The translations under genes and the position numbers were made by a program. From Cellulomonas sp. SG140 (GTDB lineage Bacteria; Actinomycetota; Actinomycetes; Actinomycetales; Cellulomonadaceae): 64,000 nucleotides of DNA. Every line of letters begins with the position of its first letter. The first letter of the stretch is position 1. This document shows positions 35,005 through 44,163 of the stretch, one piece after another. Below the pieces are notes generated by a model. It made no database searches. It was not told where the DNA came from and saw only the letters and a list, made by a program, of their open reading frames with translations. The stretch is taken from the NCBI RefSeq assembly GCF_025770785.1, contig NZ_JANZLA010000002.1, positions 498,553 to 562,552 of the forward strand. Direction: 5' to 3'.

Positions 35005-35536
35005 TAGCAGCGCTCCGCAAGGAGTTGCATCGGTCCGGGGCACTGGACCAGAGGGTTCGCTGTTCACATGACGTGCCTTCGCCGGTTTGGGTCGGCTCGC
35101 GGTAGGCCTCATTCGAGGCGTTGCCAGCGGGCCCGTTGCGGCTACCGTTAACGTAGCGACGGTAGATAGCCGTGACCGGCGTTTTGGTTTCTTGTGCGTG
35201 CCAGGTTCGCGGACCGGACGAGAACGTGCCGTGCTGGCTAGGACTTAGGCCCTGAGTTGGCGTTGTCGATAGTCGACCCCGATGGCGCTGGGCCGGGCGA
35301 CAGCCTTGCCGTTGCCTCCGTGCGCCGTCCGCGCGATCGCGGTCCGGTCGGCATCCGCAAGTGGGGACGCGGCGGTCTGCGAGGCTGCTGGGCGTTGGGC
35401 AGAGCGGTCTCCCGGGCCTTCCGTGTGCTGGAGCCGAGAGCCACCGTGCCTGCCGTCGCGTGTTGCGGCCGCGGGTGCACTCCCGCTAGTAGAGGCTCCC
35501 TGACGGTGGGCGCCCTGGACTGGCATGGGGTGCGCC
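35005..35536. other. Noncoding region between OLD gene and T4SS, with an inverted repeat
   Basis: About 530 bp with no convincing gene. It holds the divergent starts of the OLD gene and the conjugation operon. At 35141-35157 a GCTAC/GTAGC inverted repeat surrounds the palindrome CGTTAACG, followed by an AT-rich tract (GTTTTGGTTTCTTGTG). This would be a sensible place for an origin of transfer or an operator, but no known oriT pattern is recognised. Confidence 0.4.
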
Positions 35537-35848
35537 ATGAGGTCGTCCGTGAACGTGTTGCTCCTGCTCCCGGCTGCCGACCCTGGGATTACGCCCAACG
35601 ACAACGGGCTTCCGGGACTGGCAGTTCTGCGTCAGATCGTCGGCGCGCTCCTGACGTGGGGCCTGGTCGCCTGTGTTGCTGGGCTGGTGATCTCGGTCAT
35701 CACCTGGGCGGTCGCCCGCCAGCAGGGCAACTACGGCTACGCCTCCGGTGCCAAGACGGGCGTTCTCGTCTCGGTGGGTGGTGCGCTGCTGATCGGTGGG
35801 GCGAACGCGATCGTGGCGTTCTTCTCCGGCATGGGCGGGCGGATCTGA
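35537..35848 (+). CDS. Small two-helix conjugation protein (DUF6112/VirB2-like)
   Basis: 103 residues from ATG 35537 (107 from ATG 35525). A short polar start with NDNGLPGLAVLRQIVGALLT is followed by two membrane helices, about 35-58 and 78-97, separated by the Gly/Tyr loop QQGNYGYASGAK. This is the shape of the first gene in SCO6880-type conjugation operons of actinobacteria (DUF6112), which may be the VirB2-like subunit. GGGG lies 7 nt before ATG 35537. Confidence 0.75.
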   Translation: MRSSVNVLLLLPAADPGITPNDNGLPGLAVLRQIVGALLTWGLVACVAGLVISVITWAVARQQGNYGYASGAKTGVLVSVGGALLIGGANAIVAFFSGMGGRI

Positions 35849-35849
35849 C

Positions 35850-36965
35850 ATGGCCGCCGTGGTGGCGAGCGGGTGCTCTGGCCCGCTCGATCTGGTCTGC
35901 CAGGTCACGGACGCCGTGCAGGGCGCCGCGTCCGACTACGTGCTGGGCGGCCTCGGCTCCGCCTTCGTCGGCGGTTCGGCCCAGGTGGGCCAGCTGGCCC
36001 TGACCGCCCTGGACACGACCACGGCGATCAATCTCGGCGCGACCTGGTTCCAGGCCAACGTCGCAGTGATCGCCTCGATTGCGCTGCCTGCGGTTGTCGG
36101 TCTGTTCGTCATCCAGGTGCTCACGTCGGTGCTACGTCGCGAGCCGGGTGGCCTCGTGCGTGGAGTCCTCGGGGTGGGCAAGGCCGTGCTGGGCGCGGCG
36201 CTGGCGTTGGCCGTGACACAAGTCGCGCTCACCTTGGTCGACGCGCTCTGCGGGTACATCGCCGGCTCGGCCGGGTACACGGTGGGTTCGGCGGCGGCGC
36301 GGTTCTTCAGGTTCAGCTTCCTGACCGGGTTGTCGCCGGCGTTGCAGCTGCTGCTCGGGTTGCTGCTGACGGTCGGGTTCGTGCTGCTGTGGGGTGTTCT
36401 GCTGTTCCGCAAGGCGGCACTGATCTTGGTGGCGGTGTTCGCGCCGATCGCGTTCGCCGGGTCGGCGTGGGACCAGACGCGGGTGTGGACCCGCCGGTGG
36501 TTGGAGATCGTTGCCGCGCTCGTGTTCTGCAAGGTCGTCATCGTCGTCACGTTCGTGGTGGGCGCCTCAGCGTTCTCGGGCACCGGCCCGGCTGTCGGCA
36601 GCGTGCCGGCCGGCAGTGACAGCACCGGCCTGTCGGACCTGCTCGTCGGGGTCCTGCTGCTGGCGATCGCCATCTGGGCGCCGTGGTTGACGTGGCGGTT
36701 CGTGCACTGGTCGGGGCTTGAGGCCGCGACCGTGATGCACGCCAACGTGGCGGCCAACCCGATCAGCAGGGTCGGGCAGTCCGCCGCGACGACCACCAAG
36801 TTCGCAGCCCAGCACGTGGCGTTGACCGCGGTCACCGGCGGTGCAGGTGCAGGCGCAGCCGCGGCTCGAGGCGCGGGGACAGCGGCCGGTGCAGCGAGCG
36901 CCGTACGTCCGCCCCGGCAGCCACCGGCCGCGCCGCGGCCCTCGACTGGCGGTGAGGGTCGATGA
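35850..36965 (+). CDS. TrbL/VirB6-type conjugal transfer membrane protein
   Basis: 371 residues with about six membrane helices between residues 60 and 290 and an Ala/Gly-rich cytoplasmic tail ending in a Pro-rich segment. The helices with LLLGLLLTVGFVLLWGVLLF and the AAL.LVAVFAPIAFAGSAW stretch are typical of VirB6/TrbL channel proteins. It would form the inner-membrane channel. The gene starts 1 nt after the preceding stop and overlaps the next gene by 4 nt. Confidence 0.85.
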   Translation: MAAVVASGCSGPLDLVCQVTDAVQGAASDYVLGGLGSAFVGGSAQVGQLALTALDTTTAINLGATWFQANVAVIASIALPAVVGLFVIQVLTSVLRREPGGLVRGVLGVGKAVLGAALALAVTQVALTLVDALCGYIAGSAGYTVGSAAARFFRFSFLTGLSPALQLLLGLLLTVGFVLLWGVLLFRKAALILVAVFAPIAFAGSAWDQTRVWTRRWLEIVAALVFCKVVIVVTFVVGASAFSGTGPAVGSVPAGSDSTGLSDLLVGVLLLAIAIWAPWLTWRFVHWSGLEAATVMHANVAANPISRVGQSAATTTKFAAQHVALTAVTGGAGAGAAAARGAGTAAGAASAVRPPRQPPAAPRPSTGGEGR

Positions 36966-38383
36966 GCGCGTCGCAGTCCGGATCCACGACGGTGTTTGGT
37001 CGGCTCGAGCGCCGCGGCGTCCTGCTCGGCCTGTCGGCTGCCCAGCTGGCCGCCGTCGGTATCGCCGCGGCAGTCGCGGTGACGGCGGTCTACTCGGCCG
37101 GTAGCGGGGGACTGCTCGTGTCGGCCCCGTTGTGGGTGGTGCTGCTGGTCGTGGGCACCGTCACCGTCGGTGGCCGTCCGCTGGTCGGTTGGCTCCCGCT
37201 GATGACGGCGTGGCGGGGCCGTCAGCTGCGCGGGGCGACCAGCGCGGCTCGGAGCACCCGCGTTGAGCATCAGCCCTGCACCCTCACGTTGCCCGGCGTG
37301 GCCGGGCATCTCGAGCTCGTCGAGGAGCCGGCCCTCGGCGGCGTCCTGGTCGTCGACCGGAGGGCCGGCACGACCACCGCGCTTCTGGCAGTGAATGCGT
37401 CGGGGTTCTTGCTGGACGACGGTTCGGTGCAAGAACACAAGGTCGGCGCGTGGGGACGGGTCCTGGCCGGTGTCTGCCAGCAGTCGACGATCGTGCGGGT
37501 TCAGATCCTGGTTCGGACCGTGCCGGGTGGTCTGACCCCGGCCCGGCAGTGGTGGCGTGCGCACCGCGGGGCAACCGGCAGCCGGATCGCAGAGGCCGTC
37601 TCCGCGATGCTGGACGACGGCTTCGTCGCCGCCCATCGGCGCGAGACGTTGCTCGCGGTGGCGGCGCGTCTTCCTCGCGGCTACCGGGGCGGGCACCGCG
37701 AACGTCTGCAGCCTGTCGTCGCGCAGCTCGACGCCGTGGCCTCGTCCCTGCGGGCCGCCGACCTAAACCCATCGGGCTGGCTGAACACCGCTCGGTTGGC
37801 CGAGGTGCTCACCAGTGCCTACGACCCGCAGACGGCCGCACGGCGCGAGGGCCTTCCCTGCTGGTCGATGCCGCCAGCAGACGGCGTCAAGGAGCGTTGG
37901 GCGTCCATCGTCGTCGGGACGGCGTTCCACGCGACGTACTGGGTGAACGAGTGGCCTCGCTCAGCGACGCACCTGGGGTTCTTGCAGCCGTTGCTGCTCG
38001 GGGACACCGGGACCCGGGTTCTGAGCGTGATCGCCGAACCGCTGCCGACCGTGCGTGCCCTGCGGGAGATCCGCAAGGCGAAGGTCGAGCACGCCGCAGA
38101 TGCCGCGCAGCGGCATCGGATCGGGCAGATCGAGGACGAGGCGACGCGCGCTGAGGTCGCCGACCTGCAACGCCGCGAGGCCGAGCTCGTTGCCGGACAC
38201 GCTGACCTGCGGTTCACCGGCCTGGTGACAGTCTCCGCGGGAACCGAGACGCAGCTGGAGGACCGGTGCGTGGCGCTGGAGACCGCCGCTGCGCAGGCGA
38301 TGTGCGAGGTGCAGCGTCTGGTCGGCCAGCAAGGTGTCGCGTTCCTGGCCGGTGCCCTTCCCCTGGCGCGAGGTGTGCTGTGA
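36962..38383 (+). CDS. SCO6880-family conjugation protein
   Basis: 473 residues. Two membrane helices near residues 22-45 and 50-68 are followed by a large soluble region that resembles the N-terminal part of VirB4-like proteins (WWRAHRGATGSRIAEAVSA...). In streptomycete and other actinobacterial elements this SCO6880-type protein sits directly before the VirB4 ATPase, as here, and the two together replace one full-length VirB4. It overlaps both neighbours by 4 nt. Confidence 0.85.
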   Translation: MSASQSGSTTVFGRLERRGVLLGLSAAQLAAVGIAAAVAVTAVYSAGSGGLLVSAPLWVVLLVVGTVTVGGRPLVGWLPLMTAWRGRQLRGATSAARSTRVEHQPCTLTLPGVAGHLELVEEPALGGVLVVDRRAGTTTALLAVNASGFLLDDGSVQEHKVGAWGRVLAGVCQQSTIVRVQILVRTVPGGLTPARQWWRAHRGATGSRIAEAVSAMLDDGFVAAHRRETLLAVAARLPRGYRGGHRERLQPVVAQLDAVASSLRAADLNPSGWLNTARLAEVLTSAYDPQTAARREGLPCWSMPPADGVKERWASIVVGTAFHATYWVNEWPRSATHLGFLQPLLLGDTGTRVLSVIAEPLPTVRALREIRKAKVEHAADAAQRHRIGQIEDEATRAEVADLQRREAELVAGHADLRFTGLVTVSAGTETQLEDRCVALETAAAQAMCEVQRLVGQQGVAFLAGALPLARGVL

Positions 38384-39660
38384 GCGCCTGGTTCCGCAGC
38401 CGGGCCGGTCACTACTCGGCCGGGCCGGCACTTCGAGTGCCTGCGCACCGTGCGTCCTCGGCGGTCCTGGCAGGGGCGTACCCGTTCCTGGCCCCGCCCA
38501 CCGTTGATCAGGGCGTGCCGGTGGGGGTGGACCTGTTCAGCGGGGGCGCGTTCTGCTTCGACCCCTGGACCCAGTACGCCGACGGGACCCTCACCAACCC
38601 CAACGTGCTGCTGGCCGGGGTGATCGGGCAGGGCAAGTCCGCGCTGGCCAAGTCGCTGGCTCTCCGTTCGATCGCTGCCGGCCGGACCGTGTACGTGCCG
38701 GGGGATCCGAAGGGGGAGTGGGCTGTGGTTGCCGACGCGGTCGGCGGCACGGTCCTTCGCCTCGGCCCCGGGTCGCCCACCCGGCTGAACCCGCTGGAGG
38801 TCGTGGGCGAGGACCGGCAAGCGCTGCGGTCGCAGCTGCTGGCCGGCGTGGCCTCGGCGACCTTGCGCCGGGATCTGACGGCTGCCGAGCACAGCGCCCT
38901 GGACGCCGCTCTCGCTCACCTGTCGGGTCGAGGCACGATCACGATCCGAGAGGTCATCGAGGCCCTGGTGTCCCCGGATACCCGCCTGGCGCGAGCGGAC
39001 GGGATGCGGGTGCAGGAGCGGGCGGCCGACGGCCGCGATCTGGTGCACGGGCTGCGTCGCCTGGTCTCCGGGGACCTGGCCGGGCTGTTCGACGCCCCGA
39101 CCACCGACGCCCTGGATCGGATGGCGTCGATGGTGGTGCTCGACCTGTCGGCGTTGGGGTCTGACGACGACGCCCTGGCGATCGCCTCCACGTGCGCTGC
39201 CGCCTGGGTCGAGGGTGCCCTGGCCTCGTCGACGAACCCGAGGTGGGTGATCTACGACGAGGCGTGGCGGCTGCTGCGCCACCCTGGGCTGATCCGGCGC
39301 ATGCAGGCCCAGTGGAAGCTGTCCCGGGCCTACGGGATCGCCAACCTCCTCGTGCTGCATCGCCTGTCCGACCTGGACGCGGTCGGCCACCGCGGATCCG
39401 AGACCCGGGCGCTGGCCGACGGGTTGCTGGCCGACTGCTCCACCCGGGTGATCTACCGGCAGGAGGCCGACCAGCTGGCGGCCGCGACGGCGTCCCTCGG
39501 GCTGACCGAGCCGGAGCGGGACCTGCTGCCGCTGCTGTCCCGCGGCACCGGGCTGTGGAAGCTGCCCGGGCGCAGCCACGTGGTGCAGCACGTGCTGCTG
39601 CCCATCGAGGAACCGTTGGTCGACACCGACGCCGCGATGCGGGTCGGGGGGTGGTCGTGA
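38380..39660 (+). CDS. VirB4-like T4SS ATPase
   Basis: 426 residues from GTG 38380 overlapping the upstream stop. Walker A is GVIGQGKS (80-87) with a KS after the loop; Walker B-like RWVIYDEAWRLL lies near residue 287-298, followed by an arginine-rich HRLSDLDAVG sensor. It is shorter than VirB4 (about 800 aa), consistent with the N-terminal half being the separate SCO6880 protein. It would energise substrate transfer or pilus assembly. It overlaps the next gene by 1 nt. Confidence 0.87.
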   Translation: MSAWFRSRAGHYSAGPALRVPAHRASSAVLAGAYPFLAPPTVDQGVPVGVDLFSGGAFCFDPWTQYADGTLTNPNVLLAGVIGQGKSALAKSLALRSIAAGRTVYVPGDPKGEWAVVADAVGGTVLRLGPGSPTRLNPLEVVGEDRQALRSQLLAGVASATLRRDLTAAEHSALDAALAHLSGRGTITIREVIEALVSPDTRLARADGMRVQERAADGRDLVHGLRRLVSGDLAGLFDAPTTDALDRMASMVVLDLSALGSDDDALAIASTCAAAWVEGALASSTNPRWVIYDEAWRLLRHPGLIRRMQAQWKLSRAYGIANLLVLHRLSDLDAVGHRGSETRALADGLLADCSTRVIYRQEADQLAAATASLGLTEPERDLLPLLSRGTGLWKLPGRSHVVQHVLLPIEEPLVDTDAAMRVGGWS

Positions 39661-40760
39661 TGCTGCGGTCCGACGTCGAGCAGCTGGCTGAGCGGTCGCT
39701 GCTGCGTGCGCTGATGGACGACCCCACACCGGTCGGGGAGGTGCGGGGCTGGTTGCGGCCGGGGGACTTCGCAGACAGCTGGCACCGTGCCCTGTACACC
39801 GCGGTGATCGAACGGCATGTCGCAGGGGAGCCCGTTCACCCGCGGGCGATGGCCGACGCGCTGACCGACCGGCTCGGCGTACGGCTGGCGGACCGGCCGC
39901 GGTTCGCGGCGCTGATCACCGCTACGCCCTACACGCCGAACGCCCTGGCGTACGCGCGGATGGTGCTCGACACCGGGCTGCGCCGCGAGCTCGTCGGGTT
40001 GGGGGTGCTGCTGCGGGCCGGTGCGGTGCAGTCCGCGGTCGACCGCACCAGCGTCCCGCTGACCACCACGTGCAACCTCGTCGACGTCGGCCTGGACGCC
40101 GCCGCCAGCCGCTGGGCCGCCGCCATCGGCGCCGCGCAGCAGCAGGAGAACGTCGTGCCCCTGGCGCTGCGAGCCGCGTTCCGCAACGGCGAGGAGCAGG
40201 AGGGCGCAGCCCGGTACCTGGAGGCCCACGCGGGACGTGACGTGGAGGCCGAGCGGAGCCACGTCGTCGAGCTCGTCGGCGCCCTGATCGCCCACCCCGA
40301 GGCGGTCGGCGAGGTCGCCTCGTGGTTGCCGATCGCCGCAGTCGGTGACCCTGGCTGGCGGCTGATCTACGGCACGACGATCGAGCTGACCGAGCTGGGC
40401 GAACCGGTCGACCTGGTCACCGTCGCGTGGACGGCCCGCCAGCACGCCCAGCACGGCCCCGCGCTGCCCTCCCTGGAGGAGCTGGGCCAGGCGGTCGAGA
40501 CCGGCTGGTACGCCTTCCCGACGGTCGCGGCCCGCACGGTCGCCACCGACCAGGCCCGGCGGCTGGCCGACACCGGTGCCCGCCAGCTGCAGCAAGCCGC
40601 CGCCAACCCCGGCGTCCTCATCGGCGACCTGGTCGACACCGGGCACACGATCACCCACGCCCTGCGCCGCACCGCGACCGTCCTCCCCGTCGACCACGAC
40701 ACGACCGCCCGGGTCATCCCGTTGCTCAGCATCACCCGCACCCAGGAGCTGGCCCGATGA
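39660..40760 (+). CDS. DnaB-like helicase N-terminal domain protein in the T4SS operon
   Basis: 366 residues containing two repeats of the DnaB N-terminal helical domain: ERSLLRALMDDP...DSWHRALYTAVIERH... (about 10-100) and ELVGALIAHPEAVGEVASWLP... (about 200-290). No helicase P-loop follows, so it is not a DnaB. Such domains bind primase or other helical partners. Location between VirB4 and VirD4, with 4-nt overlap to VirD4, suggests a transfer-linked DNA-processing or scaffold protein. Function is inferred. Confidence 0.72.
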   Translation: MLRSDVEQLAERSLLRALMDDPTPVGEVRGWLRPGDFADSWHRALYTAVIERHVAGEPVHPRAMADALTDRLGVRLADRPRFAALITATPYTPNALAYARMVLDTGLRRELVGLGVLLRAGAVQSAVDRTSVPLTTTCNLVDVGLDAAASRWAAAIGAAQQQENVVPLALRAAFRNGEEQEGAARYLEAHAGRDVEAERSHVVELVGALIAHPEAVGEVASWLPIAAVGDPGWRLIYGTTIELTELGEPVDLVTVAWTARQHAQHGPALPSLEELGQAVETGWYAFPTVAARTVATDQARRLADTGARQLQQAAANPGVLIGDLVDTGHTITHALRRTATVLPVDHDTTARVIPLLSITRTQELAR

Positions 40761-42565
40761 ACGGCCGACCGCCCGTCAACCGGCAGCTCGCGGCCACCGG
40801 CGGCGGTGACCAGACGGGTTGGGCGCTGGCCGCCCTCGGTGGCCTGCTCGCCCTCGCCGGAATCCTCTGGGCCGGTGCACTGGTCGGCTGCCTCCTGACC
40901 GGACGTCGAGCACCCGACGGCGGACTCCTGCCCGCACTGGTGTCCTTGGCGCACGCCGGCGACCCAGCCGCGGCCTGGCCGAACCGCAGTCAACTGCCAG
41001 GACCGATCGCCTACTGGTCCGGCACCGCCATCGTCCTCACCCTCGTTGCCGTCCTCGCCCTCGCCGGCCGCAGGCTCTACCGGCGACTGGCCGGGGCGGG
41101 CACGGAGGCGAACCGGCTCCGGCACCTGCCGGGCACCGCCCACCCCGCTGAGGTGCACCGGGCAGCCGATGCCCGAGCCCTGCGGGCACGTGCCGCCGTC
41201 GTACGACCCTCGCTCGACAAGCGCGCCGAACCGCAGCGAATCGGCTACCGGCTCGGGTCGCTGCGCGGCCGGGACCTGTGGTGCACGGTCGAGGACTCAG
41301 TGCTGCTGGTCGGCCCGCCCCGGATGGGCAAGGGCCTGCACCTGGTGATCCCCTGGGTGCTGGACGCTCCGGGCCCGGTCGTGACCACCTCCACCCGACC
41401 CGACACGCTCGCCGTCACCGTGCGCGCCCGGCGGCGCCAGTCCCGACCGGTCGCGATCTTCGACCCCCAACGCCTCGCCGGTATCGCCGGTGGGCTGGCC
41501 TGGTCGCCGATCCGCGGGTGCGAGGCACCGCACACCGCGATGGTCCGCGCCCGCGGCCTGGCCGCGGGCGCCGGCCTGGGCAAGTCCGTCACCGACGCGG
41601 ACTTCTGGGCCGGGCAGACCGAAACCGCACTGCGCTGCCTGCTGCACGCCGCCGCCCTGGATGGGCGCCGCACCATCGACTTGTACCGGTGGTCCCTGAA
41701 CCCGGCCCTGGCCGACGACGCCATCACCATCCTGAACCGGTACTCCCCGGCCGAAGGCTGGGCAGACGCCCTCGACACCGTGGTGCACAGCGACCCGCGT
41801 ACCCGCGACTCGATCTGGCTCGCCGTCCGACAGGCGCTGGGCGCGATGGCCGACCCCGACGTCCTGGCTACACTCGACCCCAAACCCGGAACGGAGTTCG
41901 ACCCGGCCACCTTCCTGCGTGAGTCCGGCACCCTCTACCTGCTCGCCTCGTCGGTCGCTGCCGCCTCGTGCGCCCCGCTGATCGCGGCGTTCGTCGAGGA
42001 CATCACCGAGACCGCCCGCACCCTGGCCGCCCGTGCACCCGGCGCCCGACTGGATCCGCCGCTGCTGCTCGCACTGGACGAGATCGCCAACCTCACACCG
42101 CTGCCGTCCCTGCCGTCCCTGATGTCCGAGGGCGGCGGGTCCGGGATCACCACCTTGGCGGTGCTGCAGTCCCTCGCCCAAGCCCGCAACCGTTGGGGCG
42201 AGCACGCCGCCGACACCATCTGGGACGCCGCCACCGTCAAGGTCGTCCTCGGCGGGCTGGGCAAGTACCGGGACTTGGACGAGGTCGCCCAGCTGCTCGG
42301 CCACATCGACGAGCTCGTCGAGACCCGCACCGCGGGCCGTGGCGGTGACCGGTCCTCGTCGACCTCGGTGCGGTCCGTGCCGGTGATGCCACCGGCAGTG
42401 CTGCGCACCCTCCCGTTCGGCACGGGGGTGCTCCTGTTGCGGCAGACCAAACCCACCGTCATCGACCTGTGCCCGTGGACCGCCCGCCGGGACGCCACCC
42501 GCCTGGCGGCCGACCGGACCGTCGTCGAGCACGCCACCGCGACCGGAACGCAGGTGCCCGCATGA
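40757..42565 (+). CDS. T4SS coupling protein, VirD4/TraD type
   Basis: 602 residues with two membrane helices (about 22-47 and 88-106), then a coupling-protein ATPase: Walker A GPPRMGKG (186-193), Walker B LLLALDEIAN, and a sensor segment TLAVLQSLAQARNRWG. The residue after Walker A Lys is Gly rather than Ser/Thr, unusual for coupling proteins and perhaps weakening magnesium binding. It would recruit the DNA-protein substrate to the channel. Overlaps the DnaB-N gene and the hydrolase gene by 4 nt each. Confidence 0.88.
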   Translation: MNGRPPVNRQLAATGGGDQTGWALAALGGLLALAGILWAGALVGCLLTGRRAPDGGLLPALVSLAHAGDPAAAWPNRSQLPGPIAYWSGTAIVLTLVAVLALAGRRLYRRLAGAGTEANRLRHLPGTAHPAEVHRAADARALRARAAVVRPSLDKRAEPQRIGYRLGSLRGRDLWCTVEDSVLLVGPPRMGKGLHLVIPWVLDAPGPVVTTSTRPDTLAVTVRARRRQSRPVAIFDPQRLAGIAGGLAWSPIRGCEAPHTAMVRARGLAAGAGLGKSVTDADFWAGQTETALRCLLHAAALDGRRTIDLYRWSLNPALADDAITILNRYSPAEGWADALDTVVHSDPRTRDSIWLAVRQALGAMADPDVLATLDPKPGTEFDPATFLRESGTLYLLASSVAAASCAPLIAAFVEDITETARTLAARAPGARLDPPLLLALDEIANLTPLPSLPSLMSEGGGSGITTLAVLQSLAQARNRWGEHAADTIWDAATVKVVLGGLGKYRDLDEVAQLLGHIDELVETRTAGRGGDRSSSTSVRSVPVMPPAVLRTLPFGTGVLLLRQTKPTVIDLCPWTARRDATRLAADRTVVEHATATGTQVPA

Positions 42566-43290
42566 TCGGCAAGCTGCTGACCGGCGCCCTGCTCGTCCTC
42601 ACCGTCCCGGCTCTGGCCGCCGTGACCGCGCTGTCCGTGGGGACCAGCACACAGCGCTGCATCGCCTCGAGCGGCACGGCTCCCGCACCGGAGGCGACGT
42701 TCACTGCTGAGGCACTCCTGCCGGACTCGGGGCCCACCCCCACGCCCGAGCCGACGAGTGGCGGCTGTGTGCCGGGCGTGGGCGCCAGCCCCGCCGCGGC
42801 GGCCATCCCCGCCGGCACGTCGGCCGATGTGGCCGCCGCGGTCAGGACCGGGTTGGCGTACGTCGGGGTGACCGGCGGCTGGTACCAACGCTGCGACCAG
42901 CTCGCTTGCCGCGCCTACGGGTACGCCAACTCCGGGTACGTCTCCGCGCACACCCACTGGCTGGCGATGCTCGCCACCGGCCACGCCCACCCCGGCGATC
43001 CGTGCCCACCGTTGGGTTCGTTCGTCTTCTTCAACACCGGCCGGCCCGACGGGCACGTCTCCCTCGTCGTCCAAGCCGACCCCTCAGGCTGCGACCCGAA
43101 CGTCATCCAGATCACCGCGAACGAGATCTTCGACCGGGCCACCGGCAACCACGGCGGTGTCTACCAGCTGTCCCTCGGCCGGCTCGAAGGCATGTACCTG
43201 GGCGGCCACGGGTACCTCGGCTGGTCCGACCCCGTCTGCGCCGGTGCCCTGCTGCCCGCCGGCGCCCGACCCGTCGCGGCCGGGAGCTGA
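42562..43290 (+). CDS. Exported NlpC/CHAP-like peptidoglycan hydrolase of the T4SS
   Basis: 242 residues: N-terminal membrane anchor or signal (IGKLLTGALLVLTVPALAAV), a Cys/Pro-rich linker, then an NlpC/CHAP-like domain with the Cys111 dyad segment WYQRCDQLACRAYG and His165 in GRPDGHVSLVV. It would open the wall locally so that the conjugation apparatus can pass, a role usual for T4SS-linked hydrolases. It overlaps the VirD4 gene by 4 nt and ends 1 nt before the ardC fragment. Confidence 0.8.
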   Translation: MIGKLLTGALLVLTVPALAAVTALSVGTSTQRCIASSGTAPAPEATFTAEALLPDSGPTPTPEPTSGGCVPGVGASPAAAAIPAGTSADVAAAVRTGLAYVGVTGGWYQRCDQLACRAYGYANSGYVSAHTHWLAMLATGHAHPGDPCPPLGSFVFFNTGRPDGHVSLVVQADPSGCDPNVIQITANEIFDRATGNHGGVYQLSLGRLEGMYLGGHGYLGWSDPVCAGALLPAGARPVAAGS

Positions 43291-43291
43291 C

Positions 43292-43432
43292 ATGCGCCCC
43301 ACCGGTGGTCCCTCCACGGAGGAGAAGCTCACCGCGCTGCACGCCCAGCTCGTCGACGCCGTCGCCGAGCTCGTCCACTCCGACAAGTGGGCCCAGATGC
43401 TCACAGTCGCGGCCCGCTTCACCACCTACTCA
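43292..43432 (+). pseudogene. ArdC-type antirestriction gene, 5' fragment interrupted by a transposon
   Basis: 47 codons match the N-terminus of ArdC-like proteins (STEEKLTALHAQLVDAVAEL, then HSDKWAQMLTVAARFTTYS). The reading frame continues past 43432 into unrelated sequence until a stop at 43570. The missing continuation P-S-N-V-L-L-I-A-A-Q is found 12,234 bp downstream at 55667. Directly behind the T4SS hydrolase gene it would have been the next gene of the operon. ArdC binds single-stranded DNA and protects incoming DNA from restriction. Confidence 0.85.
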
Positions 43433-43696
43433 GGTGGCGGAGTAGGCGTATTCGAACGCCGTGAGTTCTCTCCCTCCTGTGCGAATCCCGCCATTGAGTG
43501 GGCCCAGAGCGGAGCCCACATCGCGGTGGAAACCCTTGCGGGTGTCAGCGATCTCGATGCAGCGACTTGATCGATTTCTGGATGGCGACAGCACGGCCGT
43601 CTCCTCAGCGCCCGTGCTCACATGGCTGGCGCTTGTGAGAGCAGGTGCTGGTTGCCCGGAGGAGGCCCAGGTTCACGGCACCAGCTTGCTCGATCG

Positions 43697-43713
43697 TCTG
43701 ATAGTTTGTTCAG
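43697..43713 (+). promoter_or_regulatory. Leaderless promoter and dyad before the ArsR-family gene
   Basis: TAGTTT at 43702-43707 lies 6 nt before ATG 43714. TCTGA and TCAGA form an inverted repeat (43697-43701 and 43710-43714) covering this box and the start codon, a likely ArsR-type operator for autoregulation. Confidence 0.45.
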
Positions 43714-44163
43714 ATGTTCCGAGAGACTGATCGCGTGACAGGTGCGACACACCCGTGTGCGCCGGAGTCCGGCTCGGATCGGATTGCTGCGCTGACCGGC
43801 GCACTGCCACCTGAGTCGACCGTGGAGGACCTGGCGGCGGTCTTTGGGCTGTTGGGTGACCCCGGCCGGTTGCGGCTGCTGATCACGCTCCTGGAGGGCG
43901 GCGAGGTGTGCGTGCATGACCTGGCGGCAGTGACCGGCCAAAGCGAGTCGGGGGTCAGTCACGCTCTGCGGCTCCTCCGTGCGCACCGGGTCGTGGTCGT
44001 GCGGCGCAGTGGGCGATCGGCGTTCTACCGACTGGCCGATGGGCACGTCCGCCTCCTGTTGGACGTCGCCCTGACCCACCTCGGGCATGCGCCCGCGGCA
44101 CGGGCGGTCCGGACCGACGAGCTCTCGTCGGTCGCCGCCGAAAACAGAGAGGCTCTCGCATGA
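43714..44163 (+). CDS. ArsR-family metal sensor, NmtR/KmtR-like
   Basis: 149 residues with an ArsR winged helix: VCVHDLAAVTGQSESGVSHA recognition region, then RVVVVRRSGRSAFYRLADGHVRLLLDVALTHLGH. The C-terminal D-x-x-L-T-H-x-x-H is the alpha-5 metal site used by NmtR/KmtR for Ni, Co or Zn. The Cys in VCVHDL is where CmtR/cadmium sensors differ. It would be a repressor released by metal. It is first of an operon with a small zinc-ribbon protein and a CDF exporter, overlapping the next gene by 4 nt. Confidence 0.82.
   Translation: MFRETDRVTGATHPCAPESGSDRIAALTGALPPESTVEDLAAVFGLLGDPGRLRLLITLLEGGEVCVHDLAAVTGQSESGVSHALRLLRAHRVVVVRRSGRSAFYRLADGHVRLLLDVALTHLGHAPAARAVRTDELSSVAAENREALA

Noticed and set aside
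43433..43570. Continuation of the ArdC fragment into the transposon as a genuine 92-aa protein
   Set aside because: The residues after T-T-Y-S do not resemble ArdC, and the true continuation lies at 55667.
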